Positions 1 to 9,188 are shown, counted from the first letter of the stretch. The stretch: 64,000 nucleotides of DNA from JAZDFP01 sp043801445 (GCA_043801445.1 JAZDMB010000030.1:123045-187044); one strand, 5' to 3'. Numbers and translations: made by a program. The notes: a model not told the origin generated them from the letters alone.

Positions 1-1302
1 TCAGACGACTGGACATTTCTTTCATCAATAACAACCCCTTTACCGGGCATCGGCAGGGTGGATACTGGCTTTATATCTTTACCAAATGATAAAAATCCTC
101 AGGGTTACCGTTGTTCCGCGCAACAAAAGACCGTCCAATTAGATGTAGATGGAAACGGCTCTTATGATACCGAAATAGAAAAAAAAGATAATTTTGTAAC
201 CTATAAAATAAAATACCCGAATGGCGTTCAATTAAATTACCGCATGCGTGTATTTATCAAAGGAGCATCAAAAAGTATCTATACTGATGGTTCTACCAGC
301 CAGCCGGTTTGGGCATATCAGCGGGCTTGTTTTCTTACGGCTAAAACACCGTTAGACACATTGGTCATTATTGATGACAACAACAATGGTTATTTTGGTG
401 ATTATGGACAGGATGCCATTATTATCGGCGCAGCAAATAAACAGTCAATCCCTCTTTCTTCTATTATTCCTATAAAGGGAAAATTTTACACAATTAAAGT
501 AGAGGTGATTAATGAAATACCTGAAGAGAGTAAAAAGAACCCCAAGTTCAGCGGCATGAAATTAGTGCTTACTCCTTATACCGGCGATATGGGTAAAATA
601 GACGTCACTAAGAATCTAAAACCTCCGAAAGAGAAGATATCTAATATTATTATCAAACGTGATACCGATATTTTCCTGCAATTGGCGGAGAGGGGCGAGA
701 CAACTGTCCCGACCGGAGAATATTATCTGGTATCCGCTGTTTCCGGCAGCCGAATCCGGGTGCGGCTTGGCGAAAAATCTTTTACCGCAGTTGAAAAAGG
801 TAAAACCAGCGCTCCCAAATGGGGCGGACCTTTTAAGTTAGAAGTTAAACCATATTGCGAAAAGGGCGGAGCAATTATTTTCGTGCAACCTTTCACTCAG
901 ACTACAGGACCGGCATATGCGCCGAAATCCAAGGATTGCCCATTTATTAAAATGAATTTCCCTGCGCTTATCGGTTCATTAGGCGAAGAATATTACATAC
1001 CTGATGAGTTTCAGGATGAAGTCGGTAATACTTTCCCTGAAAAAGTCAGTTCCTTTAATGTGGAAATAAAGACCAAAAATACGGCATCCGAACAAAGAAC
1101 ATTCAACAAAGGCGTAAGTCCTTACACTGACAGATGGATACCGATTGACCTCTCCGGCCCGCTCTATCAAAAGACGCCTTTCTGGGAATCATACCGCTGT
1201 CCCATAGAAAGATACCTTGGACCGGTAATAGTCAAAGTATGGGTTTCAGGACCAGCCTTCGGCGACCTGATTTCCGAGCAGGAAGTCCAGGTTACCGAGT
1301 AA
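1..1302 (+). CDS. Truncated hypothetical surface/secreted protein
   Basis: The reading frame is already open at base 1 and runs to a TAA at 1300-1302. A GTG at 58 is available, but the in-frame residues before it look just as coding, so the true start probably lies left of the window. The visible part, about 430 residues, is beta-rich and charged. It has Asp/Asn-rich turns (VDGNGSYDTEI, IIDDNNNGYFGDYG) of the kind seen in Ca-binding or extracellular beta domains, and scattered cysteines. I do not recognise a family. Extracytoplasmic location is an inference from composition only. It is followed by a 176-bp gap before the MBL-fold gene on the same strand. Confidence 0.7.
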   Translation, partial: SDDWTFLSSITTPLPGIGRVDTGFISLPNDKNPQGYRCSAQQKTVQLDVDGNGSYDTEIEKKDNFVTYKIKYPNGVQLNYRMRVFIKGASKSIYTDGSTSQPVWAYQRACFLTAKTPLDTLVIIDDNNNGYFGDYGQDAIIIGAANKQSIPLSSIIPIKGKFYTIKVEVINEIPEESKKNPKFSGMKLVLTPYTGDMGKIDVTKNLKPPKEKISNIIIKRDTDIFLQLAERGETTVPTGEYYLVSAVSGSRIRVRLGEKSFTAVEKGKTSAPKWGGPFKLEVKPYCEKGGAIIFVQPFTQTTGPAYAPKSKDCPFIKMNFPALIGSLGEEYYIPDEFQDEVGNTFPEKVSSFNVEIKTKNTASEQRTFNKGVSPYTDRWIPIDLSGPLYQKTPFWESYRCPIERYLGPVIVKVWVSGPAFGDLISEQEVQVTE

Positions 1303-1478
1303 AGAAACCACAAAGAGCGTGAGTATTTTATAAGGAGTCCATGAATTCAGGAAAATTAATCTTAGTTTCCTGGGTTCCTTATAGAAATTATCTGTGAAAT
1401 CTGCTTGCCTCGTTAGAAAATGCAATTTCACCACAACGAAATTCATTGATTTTATGGAATAAGAGGGCATAATCTGAA

Positions 1479-2663
1479 ATGATGAAAAGAGAAATCACGA
1501 ACGCCCCGAAGTTATCGGGACGGAGTTTATCCCGCTGTTGGCGGGGTTGCGACTTCGCAAAACAATGGTTTCTTATTCTCCTGACCTGTCTTTTACTGGT
1601 TGCCTCTGTTGCCTACGCCGATAAAGAACAACCATCTGATTTAACGCCTTCTATCAACACACCTATAACACCTACCGCTGTTTCCGGCATTCCCCTTAAG
1701 GTTCATTACATAGATGTTGGGCAGGCGGATTGTATTCTTATCCAGATTCCAAATGGCAAAAATGTTCTCATTGACGCAGGTAATAGCTGTGACGCGGATA
1801 AAATAGTTTCTTATCTTCAACATCAAAAAGTTAAGAAATTAGATAACGTAATAGCCACACATCCGCACGCAGACCATATGGGCGCAATGGATACAATAAT
1901 CAACAAATTTGATGTTGGTAAATTTATAATGCCTAATGCAACCTCTATTTCCAATACATTTAGTAAGGTAGTTACCACAAATATTGCATATATTGAAAAG
2001 CATCTTGAGATTACCTACGCCCATCCGGGGTTACTAATAGACCTCAGTCCCAATATAACCGCACAAGTTATAGCGCCAATCTCTCCTACTTATCAAGGCA
2101 AGGACAAAGAAAATAATTATAGCATTGTTATTCATTTGGAATTCGGCAAAACTTCCTTTTTATTTATGGGTGACGCGCTAGAAGAATCAGAAAATGAAAT
2201 ACTCAAATCCGGATTTGATATTAAGTCTGATGTATTGAAAGTCGGCCATCACGGAAGCAAGACATCTACCGGCACAAGTTTTTTACGGAAAGTTCACCCA
2301 TCGTATGCTGTTATTCCTGTCGGTAAAAACAATATATATGGACATCCTAAACAGATCACTTTAAAGAGACTTGAAGATGATAGGGTGCAAGTATTTAGAA
2401 CAGACGAAAGCGGGACAATACTAATAGAATCCGATGGCAAGGATTTAAAAGTTACTACTGAACGTAAACCAGAAAGCATACAAACAGGTTCTAAAAAAGC
2501 TGACGAAAACCCGGAAGAAGTTAAGATTTATGTTACAAGGACAGGGACAAAATACCACCGTGCCGACTGTGAATATTTAGCCAAGTCAATGATACCAATT
2601 TCGCTTAAGGAAGCCAAAAAGAGAGAGTATGAACCTTGTAAGGTATGCAACCCTCCTAAGTAG
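1479..2663 (+). CDS. Secreted ComEC-like MBL-fold hydrolase with C-terminal Cys/His domain
   Basis: Metallo-beta-lactamase fold protein of 394 residues, resembling the detached hydrolase domain of ComEC/Rec2. The metal-binding signature THPHADHMG lies near residue 127, the later metal ligands are in FMGDALEESE and VGHHGSKTST, and VIPVGKNNIYGHP matches the ComEC-family end. A hydrophobic segment (WFLILLTCLLLVASVAYA) is a signal peptide, so the enzyme should be exported. The last 45 residues form a separate module, YVTRTGTKYHRADCEYL followed by PCKVCNPP, resembling the small Zn-binding domain seen at the ends of other exported nucleases; nucleic-acid binding is an inference. The N-terminus is odd: about 18 residues before the signal peptide are encoded by a GC-rich palindromic repeat. 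Start ATG 1479 or 1482; no good Shine-Dalgarno. Confidence 0.85.
   Translation: MMKREITNAPKLSGRSLSRCWRGCDFAKQWFLILLTCLLLVASVAYADKEQPSDLTPSINTPITPTAVSGIPLKVHYIDVGQADCILIQIPNGKNVLIDAGNSCDADKIVSYLQHQKVKKLDNVIATHPHADHMGAMDTIINKFDVGKFIMPNATSISNTFSKVVTTNIAYIEKHLEITYAHPGLLIDLSPNITAQVIAPISPTYQGKDKENNYSIVIHLEFGKTSFLFMGDALEESENEILKSGFDIKSDVLKVGHHGSKTSTGTSFLRKVHPSYAVIPVGKNNIYGHPKQITLKRLEDDRVQVFRTDESGTILIESDGKDLKVTTERKPESIQTGSKKADENPEEVKIYVTRTGTKYHRADCEYLAKSMIPISLKEAKKREYEPCKVCNPPK
1506..1559 (+). repeat. GC-rich palindromic repeat inside the MBL-hydrolase N-terminus
   Basis: A 54-bp in-frame stretch rich in CCCGA/TCGGG and CCCGC/GCGGG palindromes. It encodes 18 residues between MKREITNA and the hydrophobic core of the signal peptide. 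The string CGGAGTTTATCCCGCT recurs in an intergenic repeat near 3650, and a close relative (GGAGTTTACCCCGAT) near 36654. This indicates a dispersed element that landed in the coding sequence without breaking the frame. Confidence 0.65.
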
Positions 2664-3172
2664 GCAACGACTTGCGGGAGTCCCGACCGAACGTCGGGGG
2701 ATGCCTGCCTGCGCTAAAGCTTCGGCGGGTAATCCATACCTAATTATCCATCCGTAAAATCTGTTTTATCAGTTTAATCCACTTACAGATTCTTCGTATT
2801 TCTTACACACTAATATTAAATCCGTGTTCATCTGAGTTCATCTGTGTCCCATATTTCTTTGCGGTGAATCTTCTCTTAACCTACCTACTACCTACTTCAT
2901 ACTGCATACTACATACTATTAATTCGTGTCAATCTTGTGAAATCTGTGGTTACGTTTCGGTTTTTATTTACCGTATTCCTCTTTCTTCTATCCGTAAGGA
3001 TACCATAAGTAACGGGTTTGTTACTTATCCGGCAGGTATGAGAAATGAAGGTTTCATCTAACTTCTTGATTTGAAATGGATTAGAAAAAATAAAAAAATA
3101 TGCAGAAATCCGAAAATAGCACTCTCTGTTACTTATGGGGACCTATCCACTACGGGATTCTACCCTACCTAC
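2664..3172. other. Non-coding repeat-rich interval
   Basis: No credible gene. It contains GC palindromes (2685-2735), quasi-repeats of the TTCATCTG and AATCTGTT kind (2755-2870), and a run of five exact 7-bp units at 2881-2915 (CTACCTA twice, CTTCATA, CTGCATA, CTACATA). A short open frame at 2864-3061 has no codon logic or ribosome site and is not called. Confidence 0.6.
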
Positions 3173-3304
3173 CTATGGTTATATGGGGTATATCCTATGG
3201 TTAGTAGGGATACTACCTATGGTTATATGGGGTACTACCTATGGTTAGTAGGGATACCTCCTATGGTTATATGGGATACTACCTATGGTTATATGGTATA
3301 CCTC
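3173..3304 (+). repeat. 22-bp tandem array 1
   Basis: Six consecutive 22-bp units with no indels, each starting CTATGGTTA. Versions with ATATGGGG and GTAGGGATACT alternate at first, giving a 44-bp higher-order pattern. Decayed units and a G-rich tract ending GGGGGTATACC follow to about 3377. The open frame through it is a by-product of the repeat. Confidence 0.9.
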
Positions 3305-3457
3305 TACTGGAGGGTACGGTATCCCCCCTGGGTAGGTAGGGTAGTATAGGGGGGAGATAGGGGGATGGGGGTATACCTAATTTTGGTAAAGTGATGCCTT
3401 AAAACTGGTTTATATCGTTGGATTAACTAAAGACGGTGGGTGTCATTAAGCCAAGTG

Positions 3458-3499
3458 TATAGTATAAAGTATGAAGTAGGTAGTATGTAGAAGGTAGGA
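3458..3499 (+). repeat. 7-bp quasi-repeat run, inverted relative to 2881-2915
   Basis: Six 7-bp units (TATAGTA, TAAAGTA, TGAAGTA, GGTAGTA, TGTAGAA, GGTAGGA). Their reverse complements match the units at 2881-2915, so array 1 sits between an inverted pair of 7-bp runs. A related run is at 49857-49884. Confidence 0.75.
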
Positions 3500-3571
3500 G
3501 AAGAGAAGACGTAAGATTTGCCACAGATTAAGCGGATTTGGCGGAATGCCTCAAATAAACGGTGAATTGTC

Positions 3572-3600
3572 TTGACAAAGGATTAGGGAATATGTATTAA
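3572..3600 (+). promoter_or_regulatory. Candidate promoter for the 3781 gene
   Basis: TTGACA, 17-bp spacer, TATTAA. It lies about 180 bp before the next gene, with repeats and a CCGCATA/TATGCGG stem between, so the assignment is uncertain. Confidence 0.35.
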
Positions 3601-3780
3601 TTCACAATAGATATGGATAATTCGGGTGACGCTCTCCTACGCTCTTTGAGCGGAGTTTATCCCGCTCACAGCGGGGGAAGGGCAAGCCATACCGCATAGT
3701 TAAGATGTCCACGGAATTATGCGGGTGACAGCATACTGAATTCCAATAATAAATATGTATTATGTATCCTGAATATAAAT

Positions 3781-4470
3781 ATGAAAAAAGTATTTAACTT
3801 TCTGATTGTTATTGGGTTATTTATTATCGCTTATATATGCTGGAAGTATCATGACGAGATTCGTAAAGATTGGTATTTATACTCAACTCTTATCCTTGCA
3901 AGCATTGCTATCTTTCAAGACCCAATAAAACGATGGTGGAATAAACCAATATTAGTTTTCACCCACAAGGAAACAAGCCCTTTCAGAAGAGAAAATACAC
4001 TACTTATAGAACCTACTCTAACAACTTCTAAAGTTCTTAGTACCTATGAATGTTTTATGGTAGAAAACAATGGACGAGGTTCTGCTTTACAATGCCGATG
4101 CCAAATTCGTGAAGTAAGACAAAATGGTAAATCTTTTGGTTGTTACAGAGGATATCCTTTACATTGGGCCCGTAGGCCAGATGCAGAAATTGACCCATTG
4201 AAAGCTGAAAGACTTAATATTGGTCCAGGGGAAAGCGAGTTTCTAGATTTATGTTTCACCGCGTCTATAGATTCCGATATCCATTTAGCAAAATATCATA
4301 CAATACCTATCGGTATTCCCGACTTCATTCCATCTGGCGTATATGAGGTTAAATTAATATTTAGTGGTGATAATTTTAAACCGTATTTCATAGTCTTTGA
4401 GATTAAAAAAGATAACTCAGCGAATATCAATAGTATCAGTGTCAAACTAATAAAATACTGGCAAGGATAA
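3781..4470 (+). CDS. Hypothetical membrane-anchored protein
   Basis: A 229-residue protein not recognised as a named family. Residues 5-20 (FNFLIVIGLFIIAYIC) and about 32-46 (LYSTLILASIAIF) are two hydrophobic segments. They are followed by about 180 soluble residues of beta-rich sequence with a VENNGRGSALQCRCQIRE segment, which looks like an Ig-like or CARDB-type strand pair. Two N-terminal helices place the bulk on one side of the inner membrane; which side is not clear. It is isolated between repeat-rich intervals, with a strong hairpin 20 bp after its stop. Confidence 0.75.
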   Translation: MKKVFNFLIVIGLFIIAYICWKYHDEIRKDWYLYSTLILASIAIFQDPIKRWWNKPILVFTHKETSPFRRENTLLIEPTLTTSKVLSTYECFMVENNGRGSALQCRCQIREVRQNGKSFGCYRGYPLHWARRPDAEIDPLKAERLNIGPGESEFLDLCFTASIDSDIHLAKYHTIPIGIPDFIPSGVYEVKLIFSGDNFKPYFIVFEIKKDNSANINSISVKLIKYWQG

Positions 4471-4490
4471 CTTACTAATTCGGGGGGACA

Positions 4491-4519
4491 CCCAGCACAT
4501 AACGGAATTATGTGCTGGG
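4491..4519 (+). terminator. Perfect 12-bp stem-loop after the 3781 gene
   Basis: CCCAGCACATAA and TTATGTGCTGGG pair perfectly around a 5-nt loop. There is no T-run afterwards, so it may be a 3' processing or protective hairpin, or a repeat, rather than an intrinsic terminator. Confidence 0.45.
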
Positions 4520-4770
4520 CAGGCCCTAATTCATAATTCTTAATTATTAAAACTCTATGCCTTCAGACACCTTTCTACATCCTGATTCCGGTAAGGATAT
4601 CCGCACAGACGAGACATTAATTGAATTCTGAAGACACCACACCTAATTCGCACTTATTCTGACCCCCAAACCCCCATTTTCGGCTATTTTCGTTATTACA
4701 AAACCTTATAAATCAACCACTTATACAGGCAGGGGGGGGTATACCCCCTCTACTGCCTCAGTAGAGGGCA

Positions 4771-5210
4771 TCTACTGGATTATTAACCCATATCTCCTGA
4801 GGTAGTAGGTGGCGTCTGCTGAGGTATCTGACCACCTCTCCTAAGATAGTAGACTGTATCTGCTGAGGTACCTGACCATCTCTTCTGAGATAGTAGACGG
4901 CATCTGCTGGATTGTCAACACCCCGCCACTGAGTTAGGGGGTGGTATCTGCCGGATTGGCAGCCCATGTCTCCTGAGATAGGGGATAGTATCTGCTGGAT
5001 TATTAACACATCTCTCCTGAGGTAGTAGACGGTATCCGGTGAGTTACCCGACCATATCCCCTGAGGTAGTAGATGGTATCTGCTGAGGTATCCAACCATA
5101 TCCCCTGAGGTAGTAGATGGTATCTGCTGAGATATCCAACCATATCCCCTGAGATAGTAGATGGTATCTGCTGGATTGTCAACACCCCTCCACTGAGTTA
5201 GGGGGTAGTA
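4771..5210. repeat. 22/44-bp tandem array 2
   Basis: Ten contiguous 44-bp units with no indels. Each unit is two related 22-bp halves, for example TCTGCTGAGGTATCCAACCA plus 2 nt, then TCCCCTGAGGTAGTAGATGG plus 2 nt. It is preceded by a G/C tract (GGGGGGGGTATACCCCC) at about 4735. There are no spacers, so this is not CRISPR. Open frames on the minus strand (4758-5185) are repeat translations, not genes. Confidence 0.92.
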
Positions 5211-5429
5211 TCTGCTGAGTTACCTCCACCCTGATTAGAAATTTTGGTTGTTAGATTATGGTTCGGCAGGCAGTAGCAAGACACTGATGCAGTAGCAAGT
5301 TTTCTGGGCTTCTCAGCCAGTTAGAAGCGTCCTTTGAATGAGATGTAAGGCTTTCTGATAGGTTATTATTTTCTCTTGGTTTCGCTTCTAACGGGGCAGG
5401 CTCCCGACCAGAATGACGAGGGATAATCA
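5211..5429. other. Non-coding interval with dispersed repeats
   Basis: No gene seen. It holds AGTAGCAAG direct repeats near 5270-5300, and AGCCAGTTAGAAGCG and CCCGACCAGAATGAC fragments that recur in other intergenic regions of the window. Confidence 0.5.
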
Positions 5430-5756
5430 TTATTCTATAATTCTCGGCACCTCGAAGAAATTACCTTTCCGTTTTGGCGCATTTTGGAGCGCTTTGTCAG
5501 GTGTCAATGAATTCTGATGTGCCTTATCATCCCGCCAAATACCCGCCTGACCGGCCGTCAGTTCGGGCAGGTTCAAGTGTTTTTCGTCCAAGGAATGTAT
5601 TAATGGCTCGATATTAGTTACGTCTATTTCCTTAAGGCTGTCCACATAAGCGAGTATCTCTGACATGCCTTGTTTGAGTGATTCTTTGTCTTGAGGAGAT
5701 ACGGAAAGCCGCGCCAGTGAACAAAGATGCTCGATAAGTTTATCGTCTATTTTCAT
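5430..5756 (-). CDS. gatC: Asp-tRNA(Asn)/Glu-tRNA(Gln) amidotransferase subunit C
   Basis: GatC is the small subunit of the GatCAB transamidase that makes Gln-tRNA(Gln) and Asn-tRNA(Asn) by amidating mischarged tRNA. The 108-residue protein shows the family pattern: LARLSVSPQDKESLKQ..EILAYVDSLKEIDVTNIEPLIHS, then a WRDD segment corresponding to the usual R-x-D motif. ATG 5756 is preferred over the upstream GTG because AAGGAAA lies just ahead of it. A short insert (about LTAGQAGI) before the RDD motif is encoded by a palindromic CCGCCTGACC/GGTCAG repeat. gatA and gatB are not in the window. Confidence 0.9.
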   Translation of the reverse strand: MKIDDKLIEHLCSLARLSVSPQDKESLKQGMSEILAYVDSLKEIDVTNIEPLIHSLDEKHLNLPELTAGQAGIWRDDKAHQNSLTPDKALQNAPKRKGNFFEVPRIIE

Positions 5757-5774
5757 AGTGAATTTCCTTACTAA

Positions 5775-5855
5775 CCACAAGATTTCACAAGATTAACACG
5801 AGAAAATAACCTTTATATAAAATCTGGTGAAAATCTCGTGCTAATCTCGTGGTTT
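5775..5855. repeat. Imperfect hairpin of CACAAGATT-type units upstream of gatC
   Basis: The left arm has AACCACAAGATT, CACAAGATT and AACACGAG. The right arm has CTCGTGCTAATCTCGTGGTT, giving a long imperfect inverted repeat directly before gatC. It belongs to the 9-bp quasi-repeat hairpin class. Confidence 0.6.
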
Positions 5856-5935
5856 ATATTTACCTACTACTACCATTCCCTCAAGCGGGACAAATTAGTG
5901 TCCCATTATTAAATTTAATAAATCTGTGTACTTAT

Positions 5936-6436
5936 TTATCTTATATACGATGTTGTATCAGTTATAGGCGCCTTATTCCGCCTCGGCGTAGTTATTATAT
6001 TCGATTTTACTAATGAAATAAACCGGTTATCCGCTGTCCGGACACCGAATTCTGATTGGTATTTCGTATCCGGTAATACAGTCAGATAGTAATTGCCCTG
6101 GATACCGGAATAATTTTGCGGAGTTGGTATCGCAATATCATTGAATGATTTTTGCGAAATGTTTTGAACCCTCAATATCCATTTCAGATTGGGTTCTCTT
6201 TTGTTTCCTAATGCAGCCGTTACGGCTGTTCCTGAGAGTTCCCAATAGCAAAAGACACATTCGGGGTCACGGATTAGCAGTACGATGATATTCTGATTGT
6301 ATGAATCAGGCAGCAGGGGACCATAATCAAGATAGATAGCATCACGGTCGGGTTCGCTGTGGGTTTCTACTTTAGTGTGACCAACTGCGGTCACTTCGGG
6401 TTCAACATGATATTTTTCTTCAGGTATACTATTCAT
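5936..6436 (-). CDS. DUF4912 domain protein
   Basis: A 166-residue protein matching the DUF4912 pattern. It has DYGPLLPDSYNQN, then VLLIRDPECVFCYWELS with the conserved RDP and YWE, and a beta-rich C-terminus ending in the IQGNYYLTVLPDTKYQSEFGV segment. From what is known of the family, DUF4912 genes often sit beside GH57/DUF1957 glucan enzymes; here it lies 175 bp downstream of one on the same strand. A carbohydrate-binding or glycogen-related role is inferred from this neighbourhood only. The ribosome site is weak. Confidence 0.8.
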   Translation of the reverse strand: MNSIPEEKYHVEPEVTAVGHTKVETHSEPDRDAIYLDYGPLLPDSYNQNIIVLLIRDPECVFCYWELSGTAVTAALGNKREPNLKWILRVQNISQKSFNDIAIPTPQNYSGIQGNYYLTVLPDTKYQSEFGVRTADNRFISLVKSNIITTPRRNKAPITDTTSYIR

Positions 6437-6504
6437 AGTATTTATTAATAATTTATCGTATGGAATTCCAGAGATAACAACGGAATTAAACTAATTAAAG
6501 AGAA

Positions 6505-6575
6505 CACGAATAAGACGAATACGGCGAATCTCGCGAATAATTCGTGCTATTCGTTCCATTCGTGTGATTCGTGTT
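6505..6575. repeat. 9-bp quasi-repeat hairpin (CACGAAT class)
   Basis: The left arm is four 9-bp units (CACGAATAA, GACGAATAC, GGCGAATCT, CGCGAATAA). The right arm carries the complementary ATTCGTG, TATTCG, ATTCGTG and ATTCGTG words. It fills the gap between the GH57 gene and the DUF4912 gene. Confidence 0.8.
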
Positions 6576-6611
6576 GAAATCTGATAAATCCGTTAAATCC
6601 TGTTGTTTAAT

Positions 6612-8810
6612 TTATAAGAATTTAATTACTTTACTGATACGCACGGTCCATTTTTCCTGGGGCTGCAGTTTTATTTCCCAGCGGGGCAGAATCACGGATG
6701 ATTGGTAAACCAGTTCGAATCCGCTTTCGGACTGTGACACAGTCTGCACAGGGAAATACCATATCTGAGCCGGTTTAGTCAATTTAAAACCGATGTCTAT
6801 CTTTTGGAATAAGTCCTTGATTCCGAATATTTTTTCATTACTTGATTCGCCTTCTGTAATAAGCGGTCCCAGATTGGGTTTACTGTCATAATAGAATCTG
6901 TCAGGCGCATTGCCGGCTAACATCGACAGGTTGAATTCGGGAGCAAAGATAGTTTCAAGATAGTCCGAACCGGTGTTTATAATCTCGTAATCTATCAAGA
7001 GGGTTTTATTGTCATTGGAATCAAATGCTATATTCTTGCTGACTTTTATCGGGCATGGTTTTTCAGGTTTTTTAAGATAGCCGTCCCGATGGAATTGAAC
7101 CGCAGTGTTGTTTTTAAGAATGGATATTTGGTATTCATTGAGTATAAAATCGCCTTCTTCGTCATAATTACAACAGGCAAAATTCTTCAATGATGTATTT
7201 TTATCCAGGAAATGGTCAAGAAGACTCTGACGCGGGTACTTATCATAGTAGAGCAGGTTTTCCAAGCCGGCCACTTTGGACACAATAATATCGTGTATGG
7301 TGGCGACATTAGTAACATAATTTTTATCCTGCGCCTGAAGTATTTTCTGGTGATAGGATTCCTGTCTGCGTCTGAGCGTGGCTAAAGGATTGAACTTTTT
7401 AGGGATGATATCCATCTCGTAAAGAGCCGCTCCTTGAGATGGTTTGAAATAACAATTAATAATCCTGTTGGAATAACGTAATTCAGGATATCCGTCATAA
7501 TCAAAATCACCCTTGTCTATCCGGTTTTTAGCCGTCTTTTGGGATGTTTCTGATTCGGAGATAATTTCTTCAGCCGTTATAAGATGCTGATAAATAGCGT
7601 GCCTGAGGTGGGGGAGATAGAATCCGCCGAAGACGCCATGCCAATAGGCGCAATTACCCTGGCCTTGATAAAGTTCACGCCCGGCATCTGCCAATTTCCG
7701 GCTGTCTTTTTTATGATGTTGTTCTGCAGACGATGCCAAAGCCTTGCTGACTTCCATCATCTTGGAATACATTATGTTTATCTCAGGGTATTTCACTAAG
7801 AAATTACGCCAGAAACCGCCGGGGTTAAGTGTAAATTCGGAAGAAGATGTCTGATGTTGCTTATTAGCCAGAGGCGGATCTGCCTCAGGCACAGGGTAGC
7901 AAGAAGAAGACCGCTTCCGATAGTTTTCATAGAGCGTTGCGGCATCAATTGATAAGACCCATTCCATCATTTCACGATAAGAACCGCTGGGGATATATGC
8001 TTTACCGATAGGCTTTATTTTATCTATGACTTCCGAATATGTCGTTATGTTGAGCCAGTCTTGGGCATCATTTAAGGCTTGGAAGAATCGTTCCAGCCAG
8101 CCGACGGGACTGCCGTAACAATGCTCGTATGTCTTGGGCCAAAGCCCGAATTTCTCGCCATCATCGGCATAGCAAATTACCGAATCAGTATTTTTATAAC
8201 TGTCCTGCCGATAATGAGAGAGGTAATTTATCGTTTCTATCGGTTCTTTGAAAGGTATCATATAGCGGAGTCTTTCAGGAATAGGGAAAATAGAAATTGC
8301 CTTGCCCTGGTCTTCGCTGATAAAATAGCCCGAGAGTTCCTTATTCAAGAATCCGGTGGTCTTAAAATGGAAATCGTCTATTACAGTATATTCGACACCT
8401 GCTTGGGCTAAAGATTTTACGAGGCTTTGTTCCCAAACCCTTTCAGCCAGCCATATTCCACGCGGACGTTTACCGAAAAGCTTTTCCAGATAATCGCTGA
8501 ATAGGGCAATCTGCCCGATTTTATCGTCATCTGTAAGCATCGTCAAAATCGGCTCATAAAAACCGCCGCCCAGTATTTCCAGCCTGCCGTCATTTACCAT
8601 TTTTTGGAGGCGGCTGATAAATTTAGGATGGCTGCGTTTTAGGTATTCTAAAAGAGGACCGCTATAATGCATGCATAATTTTATCCGCGGGAATTTGTCT
8701 ATTAAATTAAGGAATGGTTCATAACTCTGCCGATAGGCTGATTCCATAATATCATCAAAATTACCCACAGGCTGATGATTATGGATGCATAAGATAAAAT
8801 TTAGCGACAT
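6612..8810 (-). CDS. GH57 4-alpha-glucanotransferase / alpha-amylase
   Basis: Glycoside hydrolase family 57 enzyme of 732 residues, the length expected for Thermococcus-type 4-alpha-glucanotransferases. It should cleave and transfer alpha-1,4-glucan chains in the cytoplasm during glycogen metabolism. FILCIHNHQPVGNF at the N-terminus is the first GH57 conserved region, GIWLAERVWEQ carries the likely nucleophile Glu, and VICYADDGEKFGLWP carries the acid/base Asp. The remainder corresponds to the central helical and C-terminal beta domains of this subfamily. No signal peptide. A promoter whose -35 lies in a repeat element precedes it. Confidence 0.92.
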   Translation of the reverse strand: MSLNFILCIHNHQPVGNFDDIMESAYRQSYEPFLNLIDKFPRIKLCMHYSGPLLEYLKRSHPKFISRLQKMVNDGRLEILGGGFYEPILTMLTDDDKIGQIALFSDYLEKLFGKRPRGIWLAERVWEQSLVKSLAQAGVEYTVIDDFHFKTTGFLNKELSGYFISEDQGKAISIFPIPERLRYMIPFKEPIETINYLSHYRQDSYKNTDSVICYADDGEKFGLWPKTYEHCYGSPVGWLERFFQALNDAQDWLNITTYSEVIDKIKPIGKAYIPSGSYREMMEWVLSIDAATLYENYRKRSSSCYPVPEADPPLANKQHQTSSSEFTLNPGGFWRNFLVKYPEINIMYSKMMEVSKALASSAEQHHKKDSRKLADAGRELYQGQGNCAYWHGVFGGFYLPHLRHAIYQHLITAEEIISESETSQKTAKNRIDKGDFDYDGYPELRYSNRIINCYFKPSQGAALYEMDIIPKKFNPLATLRRRQESYHQKILQAQDKNYVTNVATIHDIIVSKVAGLENLLYYDKYPRQSLLDHFLDKNTSLKNFACCNYDEEGDFILNEYQISILKNNTAVQFHRDGYLKKPEKPCPIKVSKNIAFDSNDNKTLLIDYEIINTGSDYLETIFAPEFNLSMLAGNAPDRFYYDSKPNLGPLITEGESSNEKIFGIKDLFQKIDIGFKLTKPAQIWYFPVQTVSQSESGFELVYQSSVILPRWEIKLQPQEKWTVRISKVIKFL

Positions 8811-8853
8811 ATTTAGATTTTGTTCCCTAATTTCATATGTGTAGATTTAATTT

Positions 8854-8882
8854 TATATATATGAGATTGTTGACTTTGTCAA
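8854..8882 (-). promoter_or_regulatory. Promoter of the GH57 gene with -35 supplied by a repeat element
   Basis: On the minus strand: TTGACA (8882-8877), 17-bp spacer, TATATA (8859-8854), about 44 bp before the ATG. The -35 is half of the palindrome GTTGACTTTGTCAAC at the edge of the composite element at 8862-9034; the -10 lies just outside it. Confidence 0.6.
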
Positions 8883-9034
8883 CAATTTCACCCTGAACGA
8901 AGTGAAGGGTCTCAAACCCGCCTGACCGGATGACCAGTCGAACAGAACTGTGCTTGGTGAGATTCTTCGCTTCCCACCGGGCCCCTGTGGGTCGCTCAGA
9001 ATGACACCGTTGAAAGGTTTTTCAACGGTCTCAT
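8862..9034 (-). repeat. Composite palindromic element, copy A
   Basis: Reads on the minus strand like copies B (33821-33945) and C (53369-53490). It has a terminal hairpin GAGACCGTTGAA/TTCAACGGTGTC, then CATTCTGAGC, a GAAGAATCTC and AGACCCTTCA section, and the palindrome GTTGACAAAGTCAAC. It is longer than B and C because of an extra section at about 8920-9000. It lies downstream of the pilin terminator and just upstream of the GH57 gene. Confidence 0.8.
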
Positions 9035-9098
9035 ATTACGAATAAAGACAAGATTTTAATAAGATTTTGTAAGAGATGGAGAAACGATTGCCTAGAGA

Positions 9099-9140
9099 TA
9101 AAAAGAAAAAGGGCGTTCCGATGTTTATCAGAACGCCCTT
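9099..9140 (-). terminator. Rho-independent terminator of the pilin gene
   Basis: On the minus strand, a perfect 10-bp stem AAGGGCGTTC/GAACGCCCTT with a 12-nt loop is followed by TTTTTCTTTTTATC. This is a textbook intrinsic terminator about 50 bp after the pilin stop. Confidence 0.92.
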
Positions 9141-9188
9141 GATTTAAATCAAGATGTTATATCACAGTTTCAGATAAAATGCAGCACC

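Noticed and set aside
3071..3349. Protein-coding gene over array 1
   Set aside because: The 92-residue frame is a translation of the tandem repeat (YGYMGYYLWL pattern) with no ribosome site. Likewise the frames at 4758-5185 and 62873-63170.
4771..5210. CRISPR array
   Set aside because: Units are contiguous 44-bp (22+22) repeats with similar sequence throughout; there are no unique spacers and no cas genes. The same applies to 62906-63125.
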